Positions 7,032 to 15,608 of a DNA stretch of 16,853 bases are shown piece after piece. Position 1 is the stretch's first letter. Every line of letters starts with the position of its first letter. The stretch is taken from positions 1 to 16,853 of the forward strand of contig JAZNPP010000064.1 of assembly GCA_045589695.1 (NCBI GenBank), read 5' to 3'. The notes under the pieces were generated by a model. The model was not told the origin of the DNA, made no database searches, and saw only the letters and a program-made list of their open reading frames with translations. This DNA is from HGM04593 sp045589695. GTDB lineage: Bacteria > Bacteroidota > Bacteroidia > Bacteroidales > Bacteroidaceae. Position numbers and translations under genes: made by a program.

Positions 7032-8192
7032 CTATAACTCTGTCGAAAGTACCGCTTTTGGCAGCTCGCGGCAGTTGTATCCGAAAGCCATCGCTTCGCC
7101 GTACGCGCCGGCGGAACGTATCGCTAAAATGTCGCCACGTTCCGTCTCCGGTATTCTGCGGTCCTTGCAGAACACGTCGGAAGACTCGCATATCGGGCCT
7201 ACGACGTCGTATATGCCGTCGGCCTTGTCCGACGTCAAGTTCTCGATGCGGTGGTATGCCTCGTAGAGCGCAGGCCTTACAAGGTCGTTCATGCCGGCAT
7301 CGACAATGATGAACTGCTTGCATGTACCGTGCTTGATGTATGTGGCACGGGTGATGAGCGAGCCGCACTGAGCGACAATGCTGCGTCCGAGTTCGAAGTG
7401 TACCTGCTGGCCGGGCTGCAACTTGAGGTTCTTGGCATAGGTCGAGAAGTACAGCTCAAAATCGGGTATATTGTACTTGTCGGGCGCATCGTAGCGTATG
7501 CCGAGTCCTCCGCCTACATTTATGTGGGGCAGGGTGAGGCTGCGGGTGTCGAGAAGCAGTTCCTGCAGTTCGTTGATTCGCCCGCAAAGAGCTATAAAGT
7601 CGTCCATGACGAGTATCTGTGACCCTATGTGGAAGTGAAGACCTATGAGCTTTATATGCTCCATCTTCTCAATGACATCGATAACCTCGTCAAGCTGTTC
7701 GTAATTGATGCCGAACTTGTTCTCTGCAAGGCCTGTGGTTATGTTGGAGTGAGTGTGGGCTCCGATGTTCGGGTTTACCCTTATGGCTACCCGGGCTGTC
7801 ACGCCGCGCTCGGCGGCAAGCCTTTCTATGGCCTCGACTTCCGGCACGGATTCTATGTTGAAGCAGAAAATGCCCGCATCGAGCGAAAAGGCTATCTCTT
7901 TATCGGTCTTGCCCACGCCGGCGAAAACGATTTTGCCGGGCTCTATGCCTGCGTTCATGGCTGCACGTACCTCTCCGCCGCTGACGCAGTCGGCTCCCAT
8001 GCCCGCCTCCTTGATTATCTCAAGCAGCTTGGGATTGAAGTTCGCCTTTACGGCGTAATGCACGTGAAAGTTTCTGTACTTGCCTGCCTCGGTACGCGCC
8101 TCGTCGAGAGTCTTCTTCAGCAAATCGACATCGTAATAATAGAACGGTGTCTCAATCTCTCTGAACTTCTCTGTCGGAAATATCGTTCTCAT
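7032..8192 (-). CDS. lysA: Diaminopimelate decarboxylase
   Basis: This PLP enzyme converts meso-diaminopimelate to L-lysine and CO2, the last step of lysine synthesis. The 386-residue sequence has the PLP-binding Lys49 in HYAVKAN, the HFHIGSQ motif at 186-192, the glycine loop GGG at 227-229, ELGR at 267-270, the active-site Cys335 in GPICESSD, and Tyr364 in SAGAYG. The length is slightly short for the family (about 390-420) but complete. It starts 7 bp after the stop codon of aspartate kinase, so the two are translationally close and form one operon controlling the first and last steps of lysine synthesis. No lysine riboswitch could fit in the 7-bp gap, and none was noticed upstream of the operon. 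Confidence 0.96.
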   Translation of the reverse strand: MRTIFPTEKFREIETPFYYYDVDLLKKTLDEARTEAGKYRNFHVHYAVKANFNPKLLEIIKEAGMGADCVSGGEVRAAMNAGIEPGKIVFAGVGKTDKEIAFSLDAGIFCFNIESVPEVEAIERLAAERGVTARVAIRVNPNIGAHTHSNITTGLAENKFGINYEQLDEVIDVIEKMEHIKLIGLHFHIGSQILVMDDFIALCGRINELQELLLDTRSLTLPHINVGGGLGIRYDAPDKYNIPDFELYFSTYAKNLKLQPGQQVHFELGRSIVAQCGSLITRATYIKHGTCKQFIIVDAGMNDLVRPALYEAYHRIENLTSDKADGIYDVVGPICESSDVFCKDRRIPETERGDILAIRSAGAYGEAMAFGYNCRELPKAVLSTEL

Positions 8193-8199
8193 CGTTATC

Positions 8200-9522
8200 T
8201 TATTTCTTTTCGAAAATTGATGCGCTCAAAGAACGCAGGGCTCTTACTTTGTCCTCCTCTTTTACAAGGAACGAGATATTGTAGTTGCTGCCGCCGTACG
8301 AAACCATGCGTACCGGAATGTCTTTCATGGCCTCCATCGCGCGCGCCTCGAAGCCTACGTTCTCCCAGTTGAGGTCGCCGACAACGCAGATTATGCACAT
8401 GTTGCGGTCTACGGTGATTGTGCCTATCTTCTGCAGCTCGGCGACAATCTCGTCGAGTCTTCTGTCATCGTCGATGGATACTGATACGCCGACCTCGGAT
8501 GTGCAAATCATGTCGATAGACGTGTGGTATGTCTCGAAAATCTCGAACACCTTGCGAAGGAAACCGTATGCAAGCAACATGCGGCCGCTCTTTATCTTGA
8601 TGGCCGTGATGTTGTCCTTTGCCGCAATGGCCTTTATCTCGCCTGGGCGTGTGAGGTTGTTGTCGATGCGTGTGCCTTCGGCTGTAGGGTCCATAGTATT
8701 GAGCAAACGTACGGGGGTGCCTGTAAGCTTTGCCGGCAGAATGCAGGTGGGGTGGAGTATCTTCGCTCCGAAGTACGCAAGCTCGGCGCTCTCTTCGAAG
8801 TGGAGGTTGCGGACAGGTGTGGTGTTTTCGACGATACGGGGGTCGTTATTGTGAACGCCGTCGATGTCGGTCCATATCTGTACCTCTTCGGCGTTTACGG
8901 CAGAGCCGATGAGCGTTGCCGTATAGTCGCTGCCGCCACGCTGCAGGTTGTCGTAGCTGCCTTCGTGGTTCATGCAGATGAAGCCTTGCGTGATGTATAT
9001 TCTGCTCTTGTTCTCAAGGTCGAGCAAGGGCATGAGATGCTCGCGGATATAAGCGAAGTCGGGCTCGCCGTTTACGGCAAGACGCATGAAGTCAAGAGCG
9101 TCGAGCAACTCAACGTCTATGCCGAGTTCCTTCATGTAGAATGTCACCATGTTGGTGGACATAATCTCGCCTTGCGCTACAATCTCTTTCTCAAGCTCGT
9201 CGGTCAATGGCAATGAAGCGAGGTCTCTGAGGTGAGCGAATATCTCGTTAATCTTGTTTGTAGCCGCATTGGCCCATTCATCGGTCTTGTAAAGGTCTTT
9301 TATGGTCTGCATGTACTTCGCCTGCAGGAATGTTGAATGTTCGCAGGCTCCGTTAGCGTTGCCGTTACGCAGGTAATTGGTAAATTCGATAAGTGAATTC
9401 GTCGTGCCTGACATCGCTGAAAGGACTACTATCTTTGTATCTCCGTCCGATATGAGACGTACGACGTTCTGCATACGCTCGGCTGAGCCTACGGATGTTC
9501 CGCCAAATTTTAAAACTTTCAT
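8200..9522 (-). CDS. lysC: Aspartate kinase (monofunctional)
   Basis: This enzyme phosphorylates aspartate with ATP, the entry step to lysine, threonine and methionine. The 440 residues start with the kinase motif KFGGTSVGS (5-13). They include RGGSDYTATLIG (nucleotide/aspartate site) and WTDIDGVHNNDPRIV typical of aspartokinases. The last about 140 residues form two ACT regulatory domains (ITAIKIKSGRMLLAYGF, SEVGVSVSIDD, CVVGDLNWENVG). No homoserine dehydrogenase domain follows, so it is a LysC-type monofunctional enzyme near the size of E. coli LysC (449). Feedback inhibition, probably by lysine, is inferred from the ACT domains and the linkage to lysA. It starts 20 bp after the stop codon of the ABC ATPase gene. 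Confidence 0.96.
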   Translation of the reverse strand: MKVLKFGGTSVGSAERMQNVVRLISDGDTKIVVLSAMSGTTNSLIEFTNYLRNGNANGACEHSTFLQAKYMQTIKDLYKTDEWANAATNKINEIFAHLRDLASLPLTDELEKEIVAQGEIMSTNMVTFYMKELGIDVELLDALDFMRLAVNGEPDFAYIREHLMPLLDLENKSRIYITQGFICMNHEGSYDNLQRGGSDYTATLIGSAVNAEEVQIWTDIDGVHNNDPRIVENTTPVRNLHFEESAELAYFGAKILHPTCILPAKLTGTPVRLLNTMDPTAEGTRIDNNLTRPGEIKAIAAKDNITAIKIKSGRMLLAYGFLRKVFEIFETYHTSIDMICTSEVGVSVSIDDDRRLDEIVAELQKIGTITVDRNMCIICVVGDLNWENVGFEARAMEAMKDIPVRMVSYGGSNYNISFLVKEEDKVRALRSLSASIFEKK

Positions 9523-9542
9523 TGTATTTTGTGGTTTAATTA

Positions 9543-10277
9543 TTATTCGATATTGTTTTCAATCTTGTTTGTTTCTGTTTCGATAATGGGCGTATCGGGC
9601 CCGCATATCTCAATCTTTGTCATCTTTCTCTCTTTGCAGCGGTATACGGTGCCGGGGAACTCCTTGAGCCATTGCTCGTTATGAGTAATCATGAGTATAG
9701 CCATCTTCTCTTCCTCGCATATCCTGTGCAGGAGCGTCATGATGTATTTTCCTGTCTCGTAGTCGAGGTTGCCCGTAGGCTCGTCGGCAAGAAGCAGGGC
9801 AGGGCGGTTGAGAATGGCTCTCGCGATGACTATTCGCTGTTGTTCGCCGCCCGAAAGCTCGTGCGGGCGTTTATATCCTTTCTGGGGCAGGCCGACAAGG
9901 TCGAGTACCTCCTGGATGCGTTTCTCGCGCTGGTATTTGTCCTTCCATCCTGTGCATCGCAATACAAAGTCGAGGTTATCGTGTACGCTGCGGTCCGTGA
10001 GCAACTGGAAGTCCTGGAACACTATTCCGATGTTCTTGCGCAGAGCCTGCAGCTTGCGGTTGCTTATCCTTGTCATATCGTATTCGTCCATGACAGTGGC
10101 ATTGCCGTCGGTGATGTCCACCTCGCCGTATATAGTCTTCAATAGGGTAGACTTGCCCGACCCGACAGTGCCTATTATGTAGGCGAATTCTCCGGCGTCG
10201 AGGGTAAATGACACCTTTTCGAGAATGATTTTGGAATCGATGTGAATGTACACATCGCTGTATTTGATTATTGACAT
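9543..10277 (-). CDS. ftsE: FtsE-type ABC transporter ATPase
   Basis: This 244-residue ATP-binding subunit has Walker A GTVGSGKST at 36-44, Q-loop Gln88 in VFQDFQLL, the signature LSGGEQQR at 141-148, Walker B LLLADEP at 161-167, and the switch His199 in MITHNEQW. Size and sequence fit FtsE/LolD-type ATPases that work with FtsX-like permeases. FtsE activates septal peptidoglycan hydrolases in other bacteria. The start is placed at 10277 (MSIIKYSDVY) rather than the upstream ATG at 10337. The promoter box at 10335-10342 puts transcription start downstream of 10337, and the extra 20 residues look non-coding. No FtsX gene is adjacent. The grouping with lysC and lysA may be simple co-expression. 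LolD cannot be excluded. Confidence 0.85.
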   Translation of the reverse strand: MSIIKYSDVYIHIDSKIILEKVSFTLDAGEFAYIIGTVGSGKSTLLKTIYGEVDITDGNATVMDEYDMTRISNRKLQALRKNIGIVFQDFQLLTDRSVHDNLDFVLRCTGWKDKYQREKRIQEVLDLVGLPQKGYKRPHELSGGEQQRIVIARAILNRPALLLADEPTGNLDYETGKYIMTLLHRICEEEKMAILMITHNEQWLKEFPGTVYRCKERKMTKIEICGPDTPIIETETNKIENNIE

Positions 10278-10334
10278 GTGGTTTGTGTTAAGTTCTGCGG
10301 GCCGGGGCATGCAGGCCCATTCTCCTTCATCTTG

Positions 10335-10342
10335 CAAAAATA
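10335..10342 (-). promoter_or_regulatory. -7 promoter box for the ftsE-lysC-lysA operon
   Basis: On the minus strand these bases read TATTTTTG, an exact TAnnTTTG match. Transcription would start near 10328, giving a leader of about 50 nt that contains a GGGCC/GGCCC hairpin (10299-10303 with 10314-10318). A good -33 TTTG was not found at standard spacing. Confidence 0.55.
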
Positions 10343-10424
10343 TAGATAATATTTCAAATTTCGCCTTGAATTTATATACATATTATGTTATTATTTGATA
10401 AAAAAGACGCTTAGGGAGCTTCGG

Positions 10425-10457
10425 TTGAGTCAAAATGAAAAAAAATATATAACTTTG
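10425..10457 (+). promoter_or_regulatory. Promoter for the LytTR regulator and purN
   Basis: TAACTTTG at 10450-10457 matches TAnnTTTG exactly. A TTG at 10425-10427 lies 22 bp upstream as a possible -33 element. Transcription would start near 10463, about 40 nt before the ATG at 10503. It diverges from the ftsE operon promoter about 110 bp away. Confidence 0.6.
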
Positions 10458-10502
10458 TGAAATAATGAATGTAACGCGCCCTGCGGGCCGAACAATGCAG
10501 AT

Positions 10503-11390
10503 ATGACAGAAGATACTTCGCCGATATTCAAAAAAGTACCGTCGTACATGCTCGAAAAGAGGAACCAGATTATAATGGTCCTTTTCGTTTCGATATTTGC
10601 GATAGTGTTCATCAACGTATACAAACCGTTCGGCTCGGACAAATGGGTGGGGATGAACGGAATCACTGACTCGCTTTATCTCTCCTGGTCCACGCTTCTT
10701 GTTATGACAGGCATGGCTGTGATTGCCCTGAGCCGCGTGCTGATGTACCGCATATCACGCCATCCGGAACATAATATAACCTATCTGAAGTATGTCCTGT
10801 GGGTGTTCGTGGAACTGATTCTGCTTTCGGGCGTCTTCACGCTGATTGCGCTCATTATTGAGGATAATCTCAATTTTCAGACATCGACCGACCCTTTGAG
10901 GACATTCTTCAACGCAATGCAGAATACGGTGTTCATTATCGGTATCCCGTATTTTATATGCATACTCTGCTTTTCGTATATCGAACGCTCAGCAAAGCTG
11001 AAGGCGTTGATGAACGAGAATATCGGCTTCAAGTCCAATACTCTTATATCGATAAAAGACTCCCGAGGCGTGCTGCAGCTGTCGGTGGCAAAGGAAAACC
11101 TGCTGTATATCGAATCGGCCGACAATTATATATGTATTTGGTATCAGAAGAACGAGACGCTGAAGAAGCAGCTTATACGCATTACGATGAAGGATATAAG
11201 CGAGCAGCTCGCCGAAACGAATATCGTCCGTTGCCATCGCTCGTATATGGTAAATCTTGACCTTGTTAAGGTCATGAGGCGCGAGAAGGAAAATCTCTTT
11301 CTTGAACTGGGCGTTCTTGGCGTCAAAGAGATACCGATATCCAAGACATACGGCGAGAACGTGCTGCGCCGTCTTGTACCGTTAGCTTAA
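10503..11390 (+). CDS. Membrane-anchored LytTR-family DNA-binding regulator
   Basis: The 295-residue protein has an N-terminal membrane domain with four predicted helices (about 23-40, 58-80, 96-119, 140-160) and a C-terminal LytTR DNA-binding domain (about 180-292). LytTR signatures are KENLLYIESADNYICIW, RCHRSYMVNLDLVKVMR and EIPISKTYGENVLRRL. LytTR domains bind promoter DNA through beta-strands. Those fused to membrane segments are thought to signal directly from the membrane without a separate kinase or receiver domain, and none is seen next to this gene. The signal and the targets are unknown. The gene is 19 bp upstream of purN and divergent from the ftsE operon, so local autoregulation is possible but not shown. 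Confidence 0.88.
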   Translation: MTEDTSPIFKKVPSYMLEKRNQIIMVLFVSIFAIVFINVYKPFGSDKWVGMNGITDSLYLSWSTLLVMTGMAVIALSRVLMYRISRHPEHNITYLKYVLWVFVELILLSGVFTLIALIIEDNLNFQTSTDPLRTFFNAMQNTVFIIGIPYFICILCFSYIERSAKLKALMNENIGFKSNTLISIKDSRGVLQLSVAKENLLYIESADNYICIWYQKNETLKKQLIRITMKDISEQLAETNIVRCHRSYMVNLDLVKVMRREKENLFLELGVLGVKEIPISKTYGENVLRRLVPLA

Positions 11391-11409
11391 ACCAGTAAAA
11401 GATACAACA

Positions 11410-11979
11410 GTGAAAAGAATTGCAATTTTAGCATCGGGCAGCGGCTCTAACGCCGAGAATATCGCCAACTACTTCAGAAAAACAAAAACCGCAGAGGTGT
11501 CGTTCATAATAGCGAACAACCCGAACGCTTATGTTCTCGAACGCGCAAAGCGTCTTGGAATAGAGTCTGCGGTCGTGAGCAAAAGCGAGTTCATGGAGGC
11601 CGACGGCGTCATTGCCATGCTCAAAGAACGTGACATAGACTTTGTGGTGCTTGCGGGTTTCCTGTTGCTTGTGCCTCAGAAATTGATTCAGGCCTACCCC
11701 GGCAGAATAGTGAACATTCATCCTGCATTGCTTCCTAAGCATGGAGGCAAAGGCATGTACGGTGACAATGTCCACAAAGCGGTCGTCGCGTGCGGCGACA
11801 CAGAGAGCGGAATAACGATACATCTCATCGACGAACATTACGACAAAGGAACAACATTCTTCCAGGCTAAATGCCCTGTACTTCCGACAGACACATACGA
11901 AGATGTAGCGGCGAAGGTACATTCTTTGGAGTATGAACATTTCCCCCATGTGATAGAGGAGATATTAAGTACGTTATAA
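11410..11979 (+). CDS. purN: Phosphoribosylglycinamide formyltransferase
   Basis: This is the GAR transformylase (10-formyltetrahydrofolate-dependent) of de novo purine synthesis. The 189-residue protein shows the phosphate-binding SGSGSN loop at 9-14. It also has the active-site Asn102 and His104 in VNIHPALLPKHGG, and Asp145 in HLIDEHYDKG, together the catalytic Asn-His-Asp set. The length is typical (185-215). The gene begins with GTG at 11410. No in-frame ATG lies nearby, and the GTG-encoded start places the ...RIAILASGSGSN strand correctly. It follows the LytTR gene by 19 bp and is likely co-transcribed. A perfect hairpin follows 29 bp after its stop. Confidence 0.95.
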   Translation: MKRIAILASGSGSNAENIANYFRKTKTAEVSFIIANNPNAYVLERAKRLGIESAVVSKSEFMEADGVIAMLKERDIDFVVLAGFLLLVPQKLIQAYPGRIVNIHPALLPKHGGKGMYGDNVHKAVVACGDTESGITIHLIDEHYDKGTTFFQAKCPVLPTDTYEDVAAKVHSLEYEHFPHVIEEILSTL

Positions 11980-12008
11980 TTAATATTTGTATATATTCAG
12001 CCCCGACG

Positions 12009-12041
12009 ACAAGAGGGTGACTTTTTGGGTCACCCTCTTGT
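12009..12041. terminator. Perfect 13-bp hairpin after purN
   Basis: ACAAGAGGGTGAC (12009-12021) pairs perfectly with GTCACCCTCTTGT (12029-12041) around the loop TTTTTGG. It lies between convergent purN and the flavoprotein gene. The flanking T-run is weak, so it may act on both strands. Confidence 0.75.
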
Positions 12042-12157
12042 TCTATGTTTCCGCTTAGCCCGGACCTTGCGGATGCGTTCATTCATTGCTTTAATTTAAG
12101 GACCTCAACATCAGCCTTGCTCTCCACAGCCTCAACGCCTGCCAGCCATATTCGCTC

Positions 12158-12790
12158 TCACTCCGCCATCTTGCGGCCGGCATCGTACGCCCGCTGCAAA
12201 TCCTCCTCCCAATGCGCATCGTGCCAAGCGCGCTTTGCCTCCTCGGAGAAGCTTCCGAGTTCGTAATTGTCGTATTTCGCCACCTGGCAGGTGTTGTAGC
12301 CGATGATGCGTTCAGGCTCGCCGAGGGCCGTTGTCAGGCACCACTCCATAGTGCCGAAGTGGTTGCTGTTGTTGCGCTCGGGCGTGCCGTTCATCGTCTC
12401 GACAAGCACCACAGGCATACGCTTCGGTGCAGTCAGACTGTAATCGTTGTACGAGAGCCACGGGAACGCCAGACGCTCCAAGAAGGCACGCATCTTGCCC
12501 GTCACCTCACCGAAATAGATGGGTGAGCCGAGCGCCAAACCATCTGCATCGGCAATCTCGTCCAAGAGAGGCGACAGCGCATCCCGAAAGCGGCAGATGT
12601 TTGACGCCTTGTCTTTTAGTTTACAAGCCATACACGATGTACAACCTTTATAATCAAGGTCGTATAGTCGCACAACCTTAACCTCAATGTCCTCGCCAAC
12701 CGACTTTGCACCCTCGGCAAATCGCTGCAACAGCTGTGCGGTATTCATACTCTTTCTCGGACCACCATCAACAATCACAATCTTTTTCAT
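12158..12790 (-). CDS. Flavodoxin-fold NAD(P)H-dependent oxidoreductase with Cys cluster
   Basis: The 210-residue protein begins with a beta strand and an FMN-phosphate loop (VIVDGGPRKSMNTAQLL). It has the family motif SPIYFGEVTGKMRAFLERL at about 89-107, which builds the flavin pocket. Residues 50-66 carry C-X2-C-X2-C-X9-C (CTSCMAC then NIC). This resembles the compact cysteine motif of iron-sulfur flavoproteins (C-X2-C-X2-C-X4-7-C), but the last spacing is longer. FMN binding is likely; an iron-sulfur cluster is only possible. The substrate is unknown (quinones, nitroaromatics, general redox). It is transcribed towards purN. The helicase gene upstream on the same strand ends 41 bp before its start. 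Confidence 0.85.
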   Translation of the reverse strand: MKKIVIVDGGPRKSMNTAQLLQRFAEGAKSVGEDIEVKVVRLYDLDYKGCTSCMACKLKDKASNICRFRDALSPLLDEIADADGLALGSPIYFGEVTGKMRAFLERLAFPWLSYNDYSLTAPKRMPVVLVETMNGTPERNNSNHFGTMEWCLTTALGEPERIIGYNTCQVAKYDNYELGSFSEEAKRAWHDAHWEEDLQRAYDAGRKMAE

Positions 12791-12831
12791 ATCGTTCTGT
12801 TTTTAACTCAAATCGTTCAAGATGTATGCTA

Positions 12832-15591
12832 CTAATTTACCTCTCCTCTTAACGCACTTTCCACCTGTTGGCGTTCATTGCTGCCGATAGTCGAGAGTCG
12901 CAGCAATGGAATAGCGTATGTGGCAAGTATACGGTTTTTCTTTTCGTCACGCACCGATTGTGTCGTACCCTCTTTATGATGCTGGTAGCCGTCCGTTTCT
13001 ATCGCGAGTACAGGCTGCTTGCTTACTCGGTTATAGAGCAGAAAGTCGATATGCGTTTTGGGGTGCAACGCATAAGCCCTATCGTCATCCGAGAGTAACG
13101 ACACATCTCGCAGGAGTTGTCGCACTGGTTGATGGCAAACAATACCCAAATGGCAGAACTCTGTATTCTCCTCAATTATCTGCTCCAACATTGCGTATGT
13201 AAGATTCTCCGAATCATACTCAGAAATGCGCTTATGTTCCTTCAAATATGCCAATCGAGCCTCTGTGTATTGGTCGTATAACAAGTCGAAAATAGAGTGG
13301 ATGTTGCTATCCGTAACCGTGCAATTATTATACTCGATATATGCCAACAAATCGGCTATATTGCAATCCTTTGGTTGCTCATTGCCTGATACCACAAGGC
13401 AGAACTTTTGCTTGGCGCGCGATATGGCGACATTGAGCAGATTGGGGTCATCGGAGAACTCGGTTATCGTATCATCAACCGTGGACATGACTATAGCATC
13501 CTTCTCCCTGCCTTGGAATTTATGCACCGTAGCAACATCTATTCTACCGCCAATCGCATTGTTTAGCGTATCTACCTGCCCATTGTATGGTGCGATAATG
13601 CCTATCTCCGCATCAGGATATGGCAAAGTTGGCAATACCTCTTGCATTACCACCTCAACCTCTCGCTGATTCATCTTTCCGCGAGCATGATGACCCACAG
13701 CTGTGCGCTTTGCCGATATTACATCCTCCTCGCCATTGTCTTTGGTCATAATTATCAACTTGCCGCCATAGAACTTCTGGTTGCAGAAATTGATAATCTT
13801 CGGGTGGCAACGATAGTGCTCTCTAAGCAGTGTTTGCGGTGCATTTGGCAATACTTTGATAACCGACTGCAAGAAACTATTATTGGCGCAATCGTATCGC
13901 TCATCAATGTTGCAATTCATTGCAATTGCCTGCAAACGCAACTTATCCTCCTTTGTTACTACATTTGGTAACTGCATCGAATCGCCTACGATAACGGCGT
14001 TCTTGGCACACATAAGAGCCAACGCACCCGTTTCCGCAGAGATTTGCGAAGCCTCGTCCATTATCACATAGTCGAACACCGTATCTTTGTCGAAGTTGGT
14101 ACGAGAAGAAAAAGTAGTGCTCAACACCAAGGGGTACTCCTTAACCAAATCTGAAACGATTTTCCCAAATATTGGTCGTTCGTGGTCTTTGCCGTACTTG
14201 TGATATAGTGAGTTGCGCAAGTAGTACATCGACTGCTCTTGCAGTTGTTTCATCATTGCCGAGGCATCACACGATGATAAAACTCGCTCCAATGAGGCTA
14301 TTTCCTCCACCAACTCCGAGCGTTTCACCTCGTAGAATGTGTGCTGTACAATCGGGATAAGCGATGCAATATCATTCAATGTCGGCTTGTCGGCAACTCC
14401 GTTGAAAATATTGTGCAGCCTGCGCCTCAACCTATAATCACGAATCGCATTAACTAGTTTAGCAAATATGCCCGAATACCTTACACCTTCAACAACCGCT
14501 TGCAACTCATTCCATAAAGTCATAAGTCGTGCGGAAGAGAACGATTTACGAATAACTGTTGCTCCATCATATTCAACCTCTTGCTCAAAGTGTGTATGCT
14601 CAACTTTCAGTGCATCCAACTCTTGACGGGCGAGTGCTAAACGATCTTGCTTTGCAAATACATCCGCAAGGGATTTCGATTGGCTGTCGAGATTGCGCAA
14701 ATACTCTGCTTTATCGGACTCTATTGTGTGCCATTGTTCGATATTGGTAGGGATAAGTTTTTCAGTTTCCTGCGCTGCTATAAACGCATCTTTGTTTGCA
14801 CGGCTACCCAACATCGCAGTGATAAAGCCCATATTGTAGCGCTCTATCTTCTCGACTACATTCTCGATTGCGGAGTTGTTGTTCGACACAACAATCACTG
14901 TCTTGCCCTGCAAAATAATGTTGGCAACGATGTTGAGGATAGTCTGCGTCTTGCCCGTTCCGGGAGGACCTTGAATAATGCTTATCTGGTTTTCAAATGC
15001 CGCCCTAACAGCCTTTTGCTGACTTGCATTGCAACCGAATGGGAAGATAAGAGGTCTGGGGACAAACTTTTGAGATTGGAACTCCTTGGGGTTGAGGTAT
15101 GGAGCTGCTGCACGGTCATCGCCAATAAAGTCGATACCTTGATATTGCCTCAACAATAATGGGGTGTTGTCTTCCTCTGATTTAAGAGGGTTGATAGCTG
15201 CCACACTGCGCAGATACTCGAAGACACTTTTAGATTGCTTATCCGCAAGACACGACTTTTTAAGCGTTATGTCATCATCGTAAAAACTGAAAGCCTTACC
15301 GTCATCAAAAGCGAAAAACCAATAAGTGTGGTAGTAATTTCTAAATGCTGCAATATAAGTAACTCGTTGAAGTTGCTGTCCCTTATAATATGCGTGGCAA
15401 TCTTGTGGGTTGAAGACGACTGGATTTGTCAGCCAAGCCACTTTATTGCGACTATACGAGTAGCACTTATACTTTGCACTATTGAATAAAATGTTATACT
15501 TATCACCTCGCTCATTGAGTTTGATACGATGAATCTCGACGGTTTTTATTATGCCGTCAATCACTACCATATTTTCACGAGGATTCAACAT
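12832..15591 (-). CDS. SF1 (Upf1/Dna2-like) helicase with C-terminal Vsr/DUF559-like nuclease domain
   Basis: The protein has 919 residues from the ATG at 15591. Helicase motifs, numbered from that start, are: Walker A GPPGTGKTQT (208-217), motif Ia VVSNNNSAIENV, Walker B DYVIMDEASQ (508-517), motif III GDSMQLP, motif IV YRCHPKIINF, TVHKFQGREKDAI (motif V) and NVAISRAKQKF (motif VI). A long insert with coiled-coil-like segments (about 285-460) separates motifs Ia and II. The C-terminus (about 780-919) carries HIDFLL...AIETDGYQHH with downstream lysines, a PD-(D/E)XK core of the Vsr/DUF559 type. An upstream ATG at 15651 exists. The -7 box at 15609-15616 lies inside that extension, so I chose 15591. 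Helicase-Vsr fusions occur in anti-phage systems (for example Hhe), making defence a plausible inference; DNA repair is the alternative. Confidence 0.87.
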   Translation of the reverse strand: MLNPRENMVVIDGIIKTVEIHRIKLNERGDKYNILFNSAKYKCYSYSRNKVAWLTNPVVFNPQDCHAYYKGQQLQRVTYIAAFRNYYHTYWFFAFDDGKAFSFYDDDITLKKSCLADKQSKSVFEYLRSVAAINPLKSEEDNTPLLLRQYQGIDFIGDDRAAAPYLNPKEFQSQKFVPRPLIFPFGCNASQQKAVRAAFENQISIIQGPPGTGKTQTILNIVANIILQGKTVIVVSNNNSAIENVVEKIERYNMGFITAMLGSRANKDAFIAAQETEKLIPTNIEQWHTIESDKAEYLRNLDSQSKSLADVFAKQDRLALARQELDALKVEHTHFEQEVEYDGATVIRKSFSSARLMTLWNELQAVVEGVRYSGIFAKLVNAIRDYRLRRRLHNIFNGVADKPTLNDIASLIPIVQHTFYEVKRSELVEEIASLERVLSSCDASAMMKQLQEQSMYYLRNSLYHKYGKDHERPIFGKIVSDLVKEYPLVLSTTFSSRTNFDKDTVFDYVIMDEASQISAETGALALMCAKNAVIVGDSMQLPNVVTKEDKLRLQAIAMNCNIDERYDCANNSFLQSVIKVLPNAPQTLLREHYRCHPKIINFCNQKFYGGKLIIMTKDNGEEDVISAKRTAVGHHARGKMNQREVEVVMQEVLPTLPYPDAEIGIIAPYNGQVDTLNNAIGGRIDVATVHKFQGREKDAIVMSTVDDTITEFSDDPNLLNVAISRAKQKFCLVVSGNEQPKDCNIADLLAYIEYNNCTVTDSNIHSIFDLLYDQYTEARLAYLKEHKRISEYDSENLTYAMLEQIIEENTEFCHLGIVCHQPVRQLLRDVSLLSDDDRAYALHPKTHIDFLLYNRVSKQPVLAIETDGYQHHKEGTTQSVRDEKKNRILATYAIPLLRLSTIGSNERQQVESALRGEVN

Positions 15592-15608
15592 TGCAATCAA
15601 TTTTACCC

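Noticed and set aside
7629..8372. 247-codon plus-strand frame over lysA and lysC
   Set aside because: It is opposite two genes with full catalytic motifs and crosses their boundary without any recognisable product.
10278..10337. 20-residue N-terminal extension of the ABC ATPase (ATG at 10337)
   Set aside because: The -7 box at 10335-10342 would put the transcript start downstream of that ATG, and family members begin near MSIIKYSDVY.
10295..10489. CTGCGGGCC present in both divergent leaders (10295-10303 and 10481-10489)
   Set aside because: It is only nine bases, GC-rich and in hairpin-prone context. Chance or hairpin formation explains it without a shared operator.
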